NCBI GenBank assembly: GCA_944387405.1
Contig: CALXET010000001.1
Location: forward strand, 62,001-126,000
Direction: 5' to 3'
DNA length: 64,000 nt
From: an uncultured Clostridia bacterium
GTDB taxonomy: Bacteria > Bacillota > Clostridia > TANB77 > CAG-508
The position numbers and the translations under genes are program-made. The notes beneath the pieces are model-generated. The model ran no database searches and was not told the origin of the DNA. It was given only the letters and a program-made list of their open reading frames with translations. Positions 16,775 through 26,702 of this stretch are shown piece by piece; the first letter of the stretch is position 1; every line of letters starts with the position of its first letter.

Positions 16775-18202
16775 ATGATTGTGGAAATCAAGGCTTCGTT
16801 TGACAAGAATCGGAGTAAAGATGTAGCACTTTTACTCGCAGAGATTATCAAAGCAAATGTCACACAAGACAAGCTTGAAATTGCTATGAAGTCAGGAACG
16901 ATTAGTTTTTTGTGTAGTCTTTCAGATGATTTAGCTAATTTTGTTGATGTTAAATCCATCTTAGACATTATGACTGACATTGAAGTGTTTAAGTACACTG
17001 CTACACCTATGGAAGTCACAGAAAATTCAAAAGTAACTGCTTCTATTGATGTTTTAAGCTCAGATAAAGCTGAAACATCTAAGAAAAATCCGACAGAAAA
17101 AAACAATATTCCTATGAAATATCGAATCTTGGAACTTATGGAAAAGTATCCTGACGATTCAGAAGGCATAAATGCATCATATTTTTGTGAAGTTTTAGGA
17201 CTTGACAGAAAAAAAGCGGCGTGTCATCTTACGAGCCTTCTGAGAGACGGAAAAATAGAAAAGGTTTCAAGGGGATTTTACAGGATTGTAAAAAAGAAAA
17301 GTGATGTTCCTGAGGAAAATGGCCAGACGGAAGTAAGTACCGAAGATACCGAAGGATCTGTGACAAAAGAGTCGCCTGCTAGTAAGATGAATCAGTCGAT
17401 AAATATTCCAAACTATAAAAGATATAAAGAGCTTTCTGAAGTACCGTTTTTTGCTGAAATTGATTCTATGATTGATTTTAAGCTCTCACGGGAAGAGAAT
17501 ATCGAGAATGTTCTTAATATCCTTTACAGAATGGAAGAACCGTCTGAAATTGTAAAAAATGATCTTTATGTAAGGGCGACTGTCGCAGTAACTCTTGTAC
17601 CAGAAAGACTTGATTTTGATAAAATCGATGCAAATCTGGAAGATTATGATACAGGAGTTTCAGAAAAGAGCAAAAAACTTACAGAAGAATATCTGATTAA
17701 AGTTTTTGCATTAGCAGGATATACTACAACATATCTGAAGTTTTTAAAATCACTTAATGACCAGTTTATGCAAAGATACAAAGATCCTAACTGGCCGTTT
17801 ACAAAAAAAGTTCAAGAACAGAAGCTCCCTAAAATGGTAAAAATCGCGAATTTCCCTGAAAATGAAGAATTTGAGATATTCCTTGGACAGATTGCAGAGC
17901 AGAAAACATCCGGATCTAAGGTTATGGAAAAGGTTGTAGACTACATGGATCCGAATAATATTATTAAAGGGACTATAAGAAACGACGTTTATGAAGTCTT
18001 TAGAGTTGCGTATTCCTTAAAAAGAATAAGCAGTGATTATATTTTTGTAAATGGAAACTTCATAAACAGTCAGAAAAAAATCGAAGAAGCTCTTATGGAT
18101 CTTGTTTATAATTTTGTCCATAGAATTGCGCCAGAGGAGATGGCAAGGATTAGGTATATTGTTTTCTTGAAGAACTTGATTGAGGCACTTAGAAAAGCTT
18201 AA
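16775..18202 (+). CDS. Hypothetical protein with central winged-helix-like segment, GC-richer
   Basis: 475 residues, cytosolic. Residues 115-175 look like a winged helix (KYRILELMEKYPDD, ASYFCEVLGLDRKKAACHLTSLLRDGKIEKVSRGFYRI). The N-terminal 80 residues and the C-terminal 260 residues are unassigned; the latter is a long helical domain. Codon use is clearly GC-richer than neighbours and includes two in-frame CGG (16811, 17489). AGAAAGGAG precedes the ATG. It has its own promoter, structured leader and a near-perfect terminator, so it is a solitary, probably imported gene. DNA binding is inferred only from the helix pattern. Confidence 0.75.
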   Translation: MIVEIKASFDKNRSKDVALLLAEIIKANVTQDKLEIAMKSGTISFLCSLSDDLANFVDVKSILDIMTDIEVFKYTATPMEVTENSKVTASIDVLSSDKAETSKKNPTEKNNIPMKYRILELMEKYPDDSEGINASYFCEVLGLDRKKAACHLTSLLRDGKIEKVSRGFYRIVKKKSDVPEENGQTEVSTEDTEGSVTKESPASKMNQSINIPNYKRYKELSEVPFFAEIDSMIDFKLSREENIENVLNILYRMEEPSEIVKNDLYVRATVAVTLVPERLDFDKIDANLEDYDTGVSEKSKKLTEEYLIKVFALAGYTTTYLKFLKSLNDQFMQRYKDPNWPFTKKVQEQKLPKMVKIANFPENEEFEIFLGQIAEQKTSGSKVMEKVVDYMDPNNIIKGTIRNDVYEVFRVAYSLKRISSDYIFVNGNFINSQKKIEEALMDLVYNFVHRIAPEEMARIRYIVFLKNLIEALRKA

Positions 18203-18221
18203 AAAGAAATGTATAAAAATT

Positions 18222-18268
18222 AAACTAAAGAGCTGATAAACACTTGTGGTTTATCAGCTTTTTAGTTT
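18222..18268 (+). terminator. Strong terminator
   Basis: A stem of about 20 bp with one mismatch: AGCTGATAAAC / GTTTATCAGCT extended by AAACTAAA / TTTAGTTT. Confidence 0.92.
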
Positions 18269-18439
18269 AATATAGATTTTATTTATTTGTATTGCGAGTT
18301 TTTTTCTATTTATGATAAAATGCTTTCTAGAAAACTTAAGAATACAAAGTTTAATAAAACATGCATATATTAATAAATATTTAATAATGTCAAGTAAGAT
18401 AAATATATTAAAAAAGTAAAAAAGAAGTGAGAGATAATT

Positions 18440-20011
18440 ATGAAAAAGAAAGTTATAATTAGTATAGTTGCTATTTTATTAGTAGTTTGTGTTGTAGCAG
18501 GAGCTATTACAGTTATGAATTTTAGAAAGCCAAAGAAGGATAATGAGAATCTAATGCCTTTATCTGAAAAGGTGAAGATAGGAGATTATGTATCTTATAA
18601 TGCAGGAGAAGGAAACACATATACATCATTAGAAAGTAAAAACGGAAAAAAGGATCAGACTTTTACAACTACGGGAAATGAGAAGTGGAGAGTACTTAGT
18701 ATAGAAGATGATGGAAGTATAAATCTTATTTCAGAAAGCCCAATTAGGACTGATGATGGAAAAGCATATTTGATAGATGGAGCAAAAGGATATGCAAATG
18801 CACAAAGCGAGCTAAATAATATATCTAAAATATATGCAAGTGGACAAAATGGTGTTTCAGCAAGAAGTATGAATTATGAAGATATTATTAAATTAATAGG
18901 AATAGATAAAATATCAGAAGTTTATGGAGTAGATTTTTCTGAATATCAAACAGAGGAAGAAGAGATAGAAAAAGCTTTTGAAATATTAGCAAAGCAAAAT
19001 GGAACACAAAATAATGTAAATTATGGAACTGAATTTGAAATAACAAATAGTGAAAATGGATACATTCCAGATAAAGAATCTGCTTATGGATATAGTAAAA
19101 AAAATGATTATAAATTTACTGATTCTTATATATATTTTACATATACTCAGAGAAATAATCTTTTAAGCGAAGATTTGTGTTCTCTTTTATATGGTACTGA
19201 GAATCAAATGACAGGATGGATTGCTACTCCTTATCAGAAGGCATTAGTAGAAAGAAATATTGATTCAGATACTACATATGTAGAATATGGAATTTATTTT
19301 ACGATTTTAGATTTAAATAATTATACAAATTGCAACATAAGTCCATATCAAATTTATTTTAGTAATAATCAACTTCCTTCATCAGGATCTGATTCTGGAT
19401 GTGGTATTAGACCTGTTGTTACAATAAGTAATAATACTCATTATATTTCAGGAGAAGGAACTTTAGAAAGTCCATATGAAATAGATGGAGAAGTTAAAGA
19501 AAAGACTGACTTTTCTCAAAATGAAACAACAGAAAATATACTAAGCAATTCAGATAATATAAATAATGTAAATAATGAAAACATATCAAATGCTTCTAAT
19601 GTAGTAAATGAAACAGAAAATAATTTAGTAAGTGAAAATAATGTATCAAAAGAAAATATCAGTAACAAAGAAAATATGGAAGATGACTTATATGAAGGTA
19701 CATTAAAAGTAGGAAATTATTCATTAAAATATGGTACATATAAAACGACTACAGCTCAATTTACTGATGATAGAGGAGTTGTAGATTATGAGATTACAAT
19801 TACACTTAGAAATGATGGAAAATATGTTTTAAAATCTAGTGACAATGAAATTTTAAAAGATAGTAGCGGAACTTATGAAATATTGGACAATGTTAATGGT
19901 TTAACTAATGTTATTAAACTTTCAGATGATTTATTTTATACTGTAACTGCAAATAATTCTTTTTCATTACCAGCAGGATCAGGAGCAGTGTTTAATTATA
20001 CTGGAAAATAA
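18440..20011 (+). CDS. Membrane-anchored extracellular protein, DUF6273-like
   Basis: 523 residues. Residues 5-28 are a signal anchor. Residues 45-340 resemble the DUF6273 type found repeatedly in clostridial surface proteins: KIGDYVSYN, EKWRVLSIEDDGSINLIS and GCGIRPVVTIS. A spacer rich in Asn, Ser and Glu (about 365-430) leads to a C-terminal beta-rich domain from about 433 (GTLKVGNYSLKYGTY). It is probably surface-exposed; no enzymatic motif is visible. GTGAGAG-type weak ribosome site before the ATG. Monocistronic or read through into the transporter gene. Confidence 0.75.
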   Translation: MKKKVIISIVAILLVVCVVAGAITVMNFRKPKKDNENLMPLSEKVKIGDYVSYNAGEGNTYTSLESKNGKKDQTFTTTGNEKWRVLSIEDDGSINLISESPIRTDDGKAYLIDGAKGYANAQSELNNISKIYASGQNGVSARSMNYEDIIKLIGIDKISEVYGVDFSEYQTEEEEIEKAFEILAKQNGTQNNVNYGTEFEITNSENGYIPDKESAYGYSKKNDYKFTDSYIYFTYTQRNNLLSEDLCSLLYGTENQMTGWIATPYQKALVERNIDSDTTYVEYGIYFTILDLNNYTNCNISPYQIYFSNNQLPSSGSDSGCGIRPVVTISNNTHYISGEGTLESPYEIDGEVKEKTDFSQNETTENILSNSDNINNVNNENISNASNVVNETENNLVSENNVSKENISNKENMEDDLYEGTLKVGNYSLKYGTYKTTTAQFTDDRGVVDYEITITLRNDGKYVLKSSDNEILKDSSGTYEILDNVNGLTNVIKLSDDLFYTVTANNSFSLPAGSGAVFNYTGK

Positions 20012-20049
20012 AGATATGAGAATTTTATACTAAGAAAGATGAGATTTTT

Positions 20050-20904
20050 ATGAACGTTTTTAATATGTGTGGAGTTAATATTATTTTATTCCTAATATTT
20101 TCTTTAATATTTGATCAAACATATAAAGTTTGTACTAGAAATTCTAAAAGTGATGGTGCACTTACAGTTATATTAGAGTTTTTAGCAGGATTAATTATTC
20201 TAGTGTTAATACCATTTTTTGATATAAAATTTCCAACAGATATAAAAATATATATTTTATGGGGAATTTCAATTATATTTTTTGCAATTACAGATAGAAT
20301 AAATACAACTGTAAGAAGAGGAGTAGAAGCATCAACATTTAATATATTGCGACAGATTTCTACTGTATTTATTTTATTAGCTGGAATATTAATTTTTAAA
20401 GAAGAACTTGTTTTGAAAAAGATTATAGGAGCTATTTTAATTATTTTTAGCAATATATTGATTTTTTATGAGAAAGGAGTATTTAAAAATAATAAATATG
20501 TACTTTTAGGTGTATTAGCAAATATTACTTATACAGTAGCAATATTATTAGAGATAGATTTAGCAAATTATTTTAACCTTCCAATGTTTATTGGAATAAA
20601 TTTAATGATTCCTGCTATTTTAATATTTATATTTAATAGAGTAAAGTTTAAAGATATAAAAGAGGAATTATCATTAAATAATAAAGGAATATTACTTATT
20701 AACTCATTAACATGGGGATTAAGCATTTTTGCACAGATAAGAGCTTATAATTTAGGAAATATGACGATAGTTGCACCTCTTTGTGCCACAGCAGTCATTT
20801 TAAATGTAATTGCAGGATATTTATTCTTGAATGAAAAAGATAATTTATTAAAAAAAGTTGTTTCAGGAATAATTATTGTTTTTAGTGTATTTTTAATAAA
20901 ATAA
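20050..20904 (+). CDS. EamA/DMT-family transporter
   Basis: 284 residues with about ten hydrophobic helices arranged as two five-helix halves, typical of the drug/metabolite transporter superfamily. The second half ends with NMTIVAPLCATAVILNVIAGYLFLNEK, the usual conserved end of an EamA repeat. Cytoplasmic membrane; substrate unknown. It follows the DUF6273-like gene by 38 bases and precedes the cyclophilin by 30 bases, so the three may share a transcript. Confidence 0.85.
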   Translation: MNVFNMCGVNIILFLIFSLIFDQTYKVCTRNSKSDGALTVILEFLAGLIILVLIPFFDIKFPTDIKIYILWGISIIFFAITDRINTTVRRGVEASTFNILRQISTVFILLAGILIFKEELVLKKIIGAILIIFSNILIFYEKGVFKNNKYVLLGVLANITYTVAILLEIDLANYFNLPMFIGINLMIPAILIFIFNRVKFKDIKEELSLNNKGILLINSLTWGLSIFAQIRAYNLGNMTIVAPLCATAVILNVIAGYLFLNEKDNLLKKVVSGIIIVFSVFLIK

Positions 20905-20934
20905 GTATTAATATTTTTTATATAAGGAGGATGT

Positions 20935-21492
20935 ATGGAAAATATAAAAAAGAAACCAATTGTTACTATAGAAATGGAGAATGGAGGAATTATTCAAATA
21001 GAATTATATCCAGAAAAAGCTCCAGAGACAGTAAAAAATTTTATTAGTTTAATTAATAAAGGTTTTTATAATGGTTTAACATTTCATAGGACTATTCCAG
21101 GATTTATGATTCAAGGAGGAGATCCAGAGGGAAATGGTACTGGTTCACCGGGGTATTCTATAAAAGGAGAGTTTTCTGAAAATGGTGTAGAAAACCCTAT
21201 TCCACATGTAAGAGGTGTAGTTTCTATGGCAAGATCTATGATGCCAGATTCTGCTGGTTCTCAATTTTTCATTTGTACAGATGATTCAGAACATTTAAAT
21301 GGAAAATATGCAGCATTTGGAATAGTAATAAAAGGAATGGAGGTAGTAGATGAAATTGCAAAGACAAGAGTAATTACAAGAAGTCCATTTGGTGGAGGAA
21401 AAGATAGACCTGTAGAGCCACCTGTTATGAAAAAAGTAACAGTAGATACTTTTGGAGTAGAATATGAAGAGCCAAATAAATTACAAAAGTAA
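20935..21492 (+). CDS. Cyclophilin-type peptidyl-prolyl isomerase
   Basis: 185 residues. Cyclophilin core motifs are present: FHRTIPGFMIQGGDP (catalytic arginine, residues 52-66), MARSMMPDSAGSQFFICT (near 100), and HLNGKYAAFG. No signal peptide, hence cytosolic. It speeds proline isomerisation in protein folding. AAGGAGG precedes the start. Ends at a terminator before the converging cassette copy 2. Confidence 0.93.
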   Translation: MENIKKKPIVTIEMENGGIIQIELYPEKAPETVKNFISLINKGFYNGLTFHRTIPGFMIQGGDPEGNGTGSPGYSIKGEFSENGVENPIPHVRGVVSMARSMMPDSAGSQFFICTDDSEHLNGKYAAFGIVIKGMEVVDEIAKTRVITRSPFGGGKDRPVEPPVMKKVTVDTFGVEYEEPNKLQK

Positions 21493-21527
21493 AGATATTT
21501 CTAAAAGATATAAAAATAAGTTTAAAA

Positions 21528-21557
21528 AAATACTTAGGTATGTTCCTAAGTATTTTT
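21528..21557. terminator. Terminator between convergent genes
   Basis: AAATACTTAGG / CCTAAGTATTT, 11-bp perfect stem, 6-base loop, T run. Confidence 0.88.
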
Positions 21558-21583
21558 ATTATTATTTTATTTCTATATTTAAA

Positions 21584-21925
21584 TTAAGAAATTTCTATTT
21601 TTGCTTTTTTAACTTCTTCAAAATTTTGGTTATTTATTAAAGAATTATATAAATCTAATAATTTGTAAGTCTTCTCATGTTCCATACAATCTTCATTTAA
21701 AATGTTATAAAATTTTATATATGGAATGCATTCATCAAAAGAAAGATGATTTCGTATTTCATCCAATAATTCTACTGTTGTAGAGTAATAATAATTTTTA
21801 TTATATGCTCTAACCTTATTAGTATATATATATACGATTTCTTTTTTTAGTAAAGAATTACATTTTGAAAAATCGTGTTTATTTATATAATTATTTATTA
21901 ATTTTAAAAAGCTACTATTTGACAT
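21584..21925 (-). CDS. Small partner protein of unknown cassette, copy 2
   Basis: 113 residues, helical, unrecognised. AAGGAGG lies 7 bases before the ATG at 21925, which fixes the start and gives exactly the same 11-base overlap with the large gene as in copy 1. It is weakly similar to the 14185 product: a buried KYIN/LLKKEI helix, a tyrosine-rich NKNYYYSTT segment matching NPNYKYVNIS, and a final LLDLYNSL helix. Probably cotranslated with and bound to the large protein. Confidence 0.75.
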   Translation of the reverse strand: MSNSSFLKLINNYINKHDFSKCNSLLKKEIVYIYTNKVRAYNKNYYYSTTVELLDEIRNHLSFDECIPYIKFYNILNEDCMEHEKTYKLLDLYNSLINNQNFEEVKKAKIEIS

Positions 21926-23921
21926 TAACTTTTCCTCCTTGTAAAAAGTCAGGATCTTCAACTATTCGATTATTCCCAATATCTTTATAAACTTTCCCGT
22001 CAGCAAAATCATAGAATCTTGGAATAAATTTTCTTCTAGATTTATTACCTTTTTTGGTACTTAAAAAATCTTTTAAATGTTGAGGAATATTTGTACTATT
22101 TTCTATAAAATTAATATGTTCAATAAATCCGTATTTTGGATGAGTTTCATCTATTCTCTTTGCAAGAGCAGCTACTTTTTTCTTTTTTTCTGTAGATACT
22201 GGTAATAGTACAGGACAAGGAATATATCCTGAATTTTTTGTTGACCCTTTATAAAAGTCTTGTGCTCCGTGGTATAATGGCATTCTTGTAGTATTTTGAT
22301 TTGCCCTTAAAAAATCTTCTAATAATTCACGTCTAATATGAAGTCTAAGAGGCATATTTAAGCCAGGGATGTCAATTGAAATTAGAAGCATATCGTGATT
22401 GAATCCTTTTTTCCTTACATCTTCACTTAGTCCCCAATTTTTAGAAACAGATGGATTATTAAATAGATTTGATAATTGAGAAATCATAATATTATCTTTT
22501 ATTAAATAAGAGTTATGTGTTATATTCGCACAAGTACTATATAAATGAAAATCTAATAGAAAATCATTATTTGATTTAGAAAGAACGCCATTATTAACTT
22601 TTGAAAAGTAATCATGATAATCTTTCCCAATTTGTGCATCAAGAATTTGAGCTTCTTGACTTAAATCTCTATATACAGCAGACTTTCTTTTTTGAATAGT
22701 ACCTGTATAAGGATCTACGATTTCATTTTCTGATAAGTCTTTAATATTTTCTGTTGCTGAAGAAGCAAGAATGAAATAATAGCTAGTTTCTTCTTCCAAA
22801 AACTTTATTTTTTCTAACACAGCAGATAGTTCTTCTTCAGAAATTGGCACTTCATATTTTGTTTCAATAAAAACATCGTCATTATCATCATAAGAAACTT
22901 TTGATGGATGTATTTGTTTTTTTGGTGCAGTACGTATTTTGTCCCATAAATTTAGATCATTCGTTATAAAAAATGCATTACTAAAAGATGATAATTCTTT
23001 AGTTACACGGTTAACCCAAAATGAATTTAGAGCAGATAGTGTTGGAATATCAAGATGTGATAAAGTAGATGTAGAATTTTTACTATGTGCATATGTGTCT
23101 ATAAATTCTTCTGGTGTAATTTCGAATTCAGGAATATTTAAACTTTCTGACATAAGTCTATTATTAGTTGCAATATATTTTTGAGTTACTCCTAAACTTT
23201 GAAGTGTAAGAATCATTGTTTCTATTGATTCAATATAATCTTTTTTTAATTCTTGATCAAAAAAGCTAGTTTGATCTACTAAGAATTTATATAATCCATC
23301 TAATTCATCTATAAAAAACATTTCGTTTTTCATAATATATTCTTTTGATTCCCTTGTTTTTTGAGCATCTCTAAAAGCTCTTTTTTGTTTTGCAGAACAT
23401 CTAGCATAGTTTTTTAAAAAGCTTTGAATCTCAGGTGGAAAACTATTTTTTATTTCTCTATATGTTGTTATAAGTTGTGACATAAGTTGTCTTTTAGAAA
23501 TTTCTTGATTTGAACTATATTTAATTATTTGATCTGCATGAACTGGAATTCCAGTTTCTTTTTCTGTATCAGTTAACTCACTATATATTTTTTTAAATTC
23601 TAAAGGATGATTTTTAAAATAATTACATATATCTAATCTTATGCTATCACTTCTAAAAGAAGTACAATTTGCGTAGTTAAAATTTAATCTGCTAAGCATA
23701 TTTGTAATATATTCTACTAATTCTGAGTTTGCAACATCTTTATTATCATCACAAATTTCTTTAACAAAGTTAAAAAAAGGTTGCATTCTATTGTATGTAC
23801 TATTTAGCATGCTCTTTGAATAAGGCATAGATGTATAATCATTGTTTCTAGTAATTTGTTTTGTTTTTGGTCTAATTGAATTTAATTTTTGATAAAAAAG
23901 TGGCATAGTATTATCAGCCAT
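21915..23921 (-). CDS. Large protein of unknown two-gene cassette, copy 2
   Basis: 668 residues, soluble, unrecognised; paralogue of the 763-residue protein at 14175 (shared block near 288-330 and shared C-terminal tail with IPQHLK followed by RRKFIPRFYDFADGKVY). The two have diverged widely elsewhere, so the duplication is old. AGGAGG start. Its promoter is at 23954-23982. No catalytic motif is evident; a scaffold or binding role is as likely as an enzyme. Confidence 0.8.
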   Translation of the reverse strand: MADNTMPLFYQKLNSIRPKTKQITRNNDYTSMPYSKSMLNSTYNRMQPFFNFVKEICDDNKDVANSELVEYITNMLSRLNFNYANCTSFRSDSIRLDICNYFKNHPLEFKKIYSELTDTEKETGIPVHADQIIKYSSNQEISKRQLMSQLITTYREIKNSFPPEIQSFLKNYARCSAKQKRAFRDAQKTRESKEYIMKNEMFFIDELDGLYKFLVDQTSFFDQELKKDYIESIETMILTLQSLGVTQKYIATNNRLMSESLNIPEFEITPEEFIDTYAHSKNSTSTLSHLDIPTLSALNSFWVNRVTKELSSFSNAFFITNDLNLWDKIRTAPKKQIHPSKVSYDDNDDVFIETKYEVPISEEELSAVLEKIKFLEEETSYYFILASSATENIKDLSENEIVDPYTGTIQKRKSAVYRDLSQEAQILDAQIGKDYHDYFSKVNNGVLSKSNNDFLLDFHLYSTCANITHNSYLIKDNIMISQLSNLFNNPSVSKNWGLSEDVRKKGFNHDMLLISIDIPGLNMPLRLHIRRELLEDFLRANQNTTRMPLYHGAQDFYKGSTKNSGYIPCPVLLPVSTEKKKKVAALAKRIDETHPKYGFIEHINFIENSTNIPQHLKDFLSTKKGNKSRRKFIPRFYDFADGKVYKDIGNNRIVEDPDFLQGGKVNVK

Positions 23922-23953
23922 AAATACCTCCTAATTTTTAATCATACTAATTT

Positions 23954-23982
23954 ATTATACCACAGTTTACATAAATATGCAA
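23954..23982 (-). promoter_or_regulatory. Promoter of cassette copy 2
   Basis: Minus strand TTGCAT, 17 bases, TATAAT preceded by TGG; the AGTTTACATAA motif on the plus strand lies within the spacer. Confidence 0.7.
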
Positions 23983-24057
23983 AACTTAAATGAATATAAA
24001 TATATATTGTTGTAACACTTTTATAAAAAATTAATAGAATATTATGAGGTGAAAAGT

Positions 24058-24723
24058 ATGGCAAAAATTTTAGTTTATAATAATAATTCAAATAGGATGG
24101 AAGTCTACAATAGAGAACTTACAGATGCTATGCCGTATAATGTAAATAGAACATTAACTGTAAAAGAATTTAGAGGTAGTAGTAATTCTAATATTTTATG
24201 GACAGATAGAAGGACTATGCAAGCATGGAATAATTTCAGAAAATTATATGGAAAGCCGATATATGTTGGATTTGCATTTAAAAGACCAGGGGAGGGTGGT
24301 CATTCAAATTTATCACAACATTATGCAGGACTCGCATTTGATGTTGGTCAGAATCTTACAAATCAAGAAAGAAGTATTATGAGGAGACTTGCAATTTCTT
24401 CTGGATATTTTAGGTATGTTGAACCTGCTGTAGATACTCCAAGATGGGTACATTTTGATGACAGATGGGTATCTAGTGGATATCCATTAACTAGACAGGG
24501 AAGTAAAGGGGTATATGTTTTAGTTGCTCAAGATTCACTAAACACTTTGGGCTATGACACAGGAGGCTTGGACGGAATATTTGGAATTAAGACTAGGGAA
24601 TCTGTTATGTCATATCAATCAAAAAATAACTTATCAGCAGATGGAATAATAGGAGTAAATACATGGAGAAAATTAATGAGTGATGTAGTTGGAAAAGGAC
24701 CAGGTACAAATACAGTAAATTAG
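24058..24723 (+). CDS. M15-type peptidase with peptidoglycan-binding domain
   Basis: 221 residues from the ATG at 24058 (GAGGTG 7 bases before; the in-frame GTG at 24049 overlaps that site). Residues 30-140 are a VanY/M15-like zinc peptidase core: H88 and D95 in SQHYAGLAFDVG and H132 in RWVHFDD. Residues 145-210 are a peptidoglycan-binding domain (LNTLGYDTGGLDGIFG). It would cut cell-wall stem peptides. No signal peptide is visible, so release by lysis or a forespore role is possible, as for endolysins. Confidence 0.82.
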   Translation: MAKILVYNNNSNRMEVYNRELTDAMPYNVNRTLTVKEFRGSSNSNILWTDRRTMQAWNNFRKLYGKPIYVGFAFKRPGEGGHSNLSQHYAGLAFDVGQNLTNQERSIMRRLAISSGYFRYVEPAVDTPRWVHFDDRWVSSGYPLTRQGSKGVYVLVAQDSLNTLGYDTGGLDGIFGIKTRESVMSYQSKNNLSADGIIGVNTWRKLMSDVVGKGPGTNTVN

Positions 24724-24849
24724 TATATCTCTTACTGAAATTAAAATATTGATAACATTAAATTACTTTGATATAATAAGTCTAATATAATAATCGGTTT
24801 ATTAATTATTATAAATATTTTTAGTTATTATATGTCGAGGTAAGAATTT

Positions 24850-25494
24850 ATGTGGAGAGATTTAACAGATGATGAAATAAAATATTTTAATAAATTAGTT
24901 ATTGAATTAAAAGGAAAAATAAGATTTCATGGAATTATAATGATAATATCTTATGTAGTAATTTTATTAATACTTCTTTTTACAGGGTCATTTAAATTAA
25001 AATATACTGTCGAAGTGTTAGAGATACTTTCTATTAATCCTTTTATGTGGATTTTCATTTATATTTTCTTAAGAATAAATGATTTGATAAATTGTTTATC
25101 AGTAAAAGGATATACTAAATGCAAAGATGTTAGAATACTAGATATTGTTCCAGAGGATTCATCTAAATATACATCTTGGCTTGCAAATGTTAAAATATCT
25201 GATACAGGTGAAGTTGTAGAAAGATTAATGTGTCATAACGGAGAGAAAATAAGAAAATTAATTTCTGAAAAAGGATTATATGAAGAGGCGATACTTATTG
25301 ATTTAAAAGGACATAGACAAGAAGTAAAAAATAAAAATAAACATCCTAATGAAGAAGAAACTAATGATGATGAAAATTTAAATGAATTTTCAGAAGCAAT
25401 TTATTCTGGAATCATTGAAAAAGATAAAAACAATGATATTAATAAAAAAGAAGATATATCAAATTATATGGTATATGATTTAACAAATTTATAA
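24850..25494 (+). CDS. Hypothetical two-helix membrane protein
   Basis: 214 residues. Two membrane segments (about residues 24-47 and 60-80) are followed by a soluble C-terminal domain with a VRILDIVPEDSSKYTSWLANVKIS beta region and a highly charged tail rich in Asn, Lys and Glu. No family recognised. Start chosen at the ATG with GAGGTAAG upstream. Terminator follows. Confidence 0.6.
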   Translation: MWRDLTDDEIKYFNKLVIELKGKIRFHGIIMIISYVVILLILLFTGSFKLKYTVEVLEILSINPFMWIFIYIFLRINDLINCLSVKGYTKCKDVRILDIVPEDSSKYTSWLANVKISDTGEVVERLMCHNGEKIRKLISEKGLYEEAILIDLKGHRQEVKNKNKHPNEEETNDDENLNEFSEAIYSGIIEKDKNNDINKKEDISNYMVYDLTNL

Positions 25495-25511
25495 GTGAAT
25501 TTAATTTGAAA

Positions 25512-25539
25512 GAAAACAGAAATACTGTTTTCTTTTTTT
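25512..25539 (+). terminator. Rho-independent terminator
   Basis: GAAAACAG / CTGTTTTC, 5-base loop, seven Ts. Confidence 0.9.
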
Positions 25540-25555
25540 GATATATTACAATGTA

Positions 25556-25584
25556 TTGACTAAACAATATAATTTTTATAATAT
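25556..25584 (+). promoter_or_regulatory. Promoter of the thioesterase gene
   Basis: TTGACT, 17 bases, TAATAT; start codon about 24 bases downstream. Confidence 0.7.
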
Positions 25585-25607
25585 TTATATATAGAGGTGA
25601 CAAAATA

Positions 25608-26027
25608 ATGAAGTATGAGAAAAAAATAAATTATTATGAAACAGATAGAATGGGTATAACACATCATTCAAATTATATTAGATTTGCTGAAGAAGCAAGA
25701 GTAGACATTTTAGATAAGATAGGACTTCCATATTCAAAAATAGAAAGTGAAAAAGTTTTAATTCCGGTTCTTGAAGTAAAGTGCAAATTTAAACATTCTA
25801 CAACTTTTGAAGATATAATTTTAATTGATGTTAAGATTAAAGAATTTAATGGTGTAAGAGTTACTTTTGAATATACTATGACAAAAAAAGATACAGGAGA
25901 TCTAGTTGCTATTATGGAATCTTCACATTGCTTTACTGATGAAAATTTAAAGCCTATCAATTTAAAGAAAGTAAAGCCTGAATGGTGTGAGATTATAAAT
26001 AATTTAGATAAATCAGAAAACGAATAA
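25608..26027 (+). CDS. Hot-dog acyl-CoA thioesterase, YbgC/4HBT type
   Basis: 139 residues with the 4HBT signature YYETDRMGITHHSNYIRFAEEARV (residues 9-32), including the catalytic aspartate in the D-R-M-G-I-T-H-H-S-N-Y segment. It hydrolyses acyl-CoA or acyl-carrier thioesters in the cytosol; chain length unknown. GAGGTG ribosome site. Confidence 0.88.
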   Translation: MKYEKKINYYETDRMGITHHSNYIRFAEEARVDILDKIGLPYSKIESEKVLIPVLEVKCKFKHSTTFEDIILIDVKIKEFNGVRVTFEYTMTKKDTGDLVAIMESSHCFTDENLKPINLKKVKPEWCEIINNLDKSENE

Positions 26028-26161
26028 AGTATACTTATAATATGAAAGTAAAATATCAAATTTTAAAATAAATTATATTAAATCATATGAAAATGCTTTA
26101 ATTAATGATATTATATTATAGATAAATAAAATTATTTTTATTTACTACTAAGGAGAAAAAA

Positions 26162-26677
26162 ATGGATGTAGAAGAAAACGAAGAATATTCAAATAGGAAT
26201 TTTGTACTAGAACAAGTAAAAAAAGATGGAAAATTATTAGATTTGGCGAGTGAAGAACTAAAAGATGATAGAGAGATTGTTTTAGAAGCGGTAAAAAATA
26301 ATGCTGAAGCTTTAGAGTTTGCAAGTGATAGATTAAAAAAAGATAGAGAAATAGTTTATGAGTCTGTTAGTAAAGTAGGATGGACATATTGTTATGCTGG
26401 AGAAAATCTATTAAATGATAAAGAATTATTAATGGCAGGGCTTAAAAAATCTGGACAAATTTTATATTTTGCATCAAAAGAAATGAGAGATGACAAAGAA
26501 GTCGTATTAGCAGCAATAGAAGCTAAACCAATAATTATGAAATATGCTAGTAAAAGGCTAAGATCAGATAAGGATGTTGGACTTGCAGTAATGAAAAAAA
26601 ATAAAAAATGTTTTTCATTTCTTGAGCCGAATTTGCAACAAGATGAAGATATTTTAGCAATAAAAAATGAGGAATAA
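26162..26677 (+). CDS. DUF4116 repeat protein
   Basis: 171 residues made of about four tandem repeats of 45-50 residues. Each repeat has a pattern of [D]REIVLEAVKNNAEALEFASDRLKKD type: an acidic start, a helix VLxAV, then LxFASxxLxxD. This is DUF4116, seen in large numbers in some protists, giant viruses and bacteria, with no known function; probably a helical protein-binding solenoid. AAGGAG start; the ArsR gene follows after 25 bases. Confidence 0.8.
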   Translation: MDVEENEEYSNRNFVLEQVKKDGKLLDLASEELKDDREIVLEAVKNNAEALEFASDRLKKDREIVYESVSKVGWTYCYAGENLLNDKELLMAGLKKSGQILYFASKEMRDDKEVVLAAIEAKPIIMKYASKRLRSDKDVGLAVMKKNKKCFSFLEPNLQQDEDILAIKNEE

Positions 26678-26702
26678 ACATTTTAGTTAAGGAGTTGATT
26701 TT

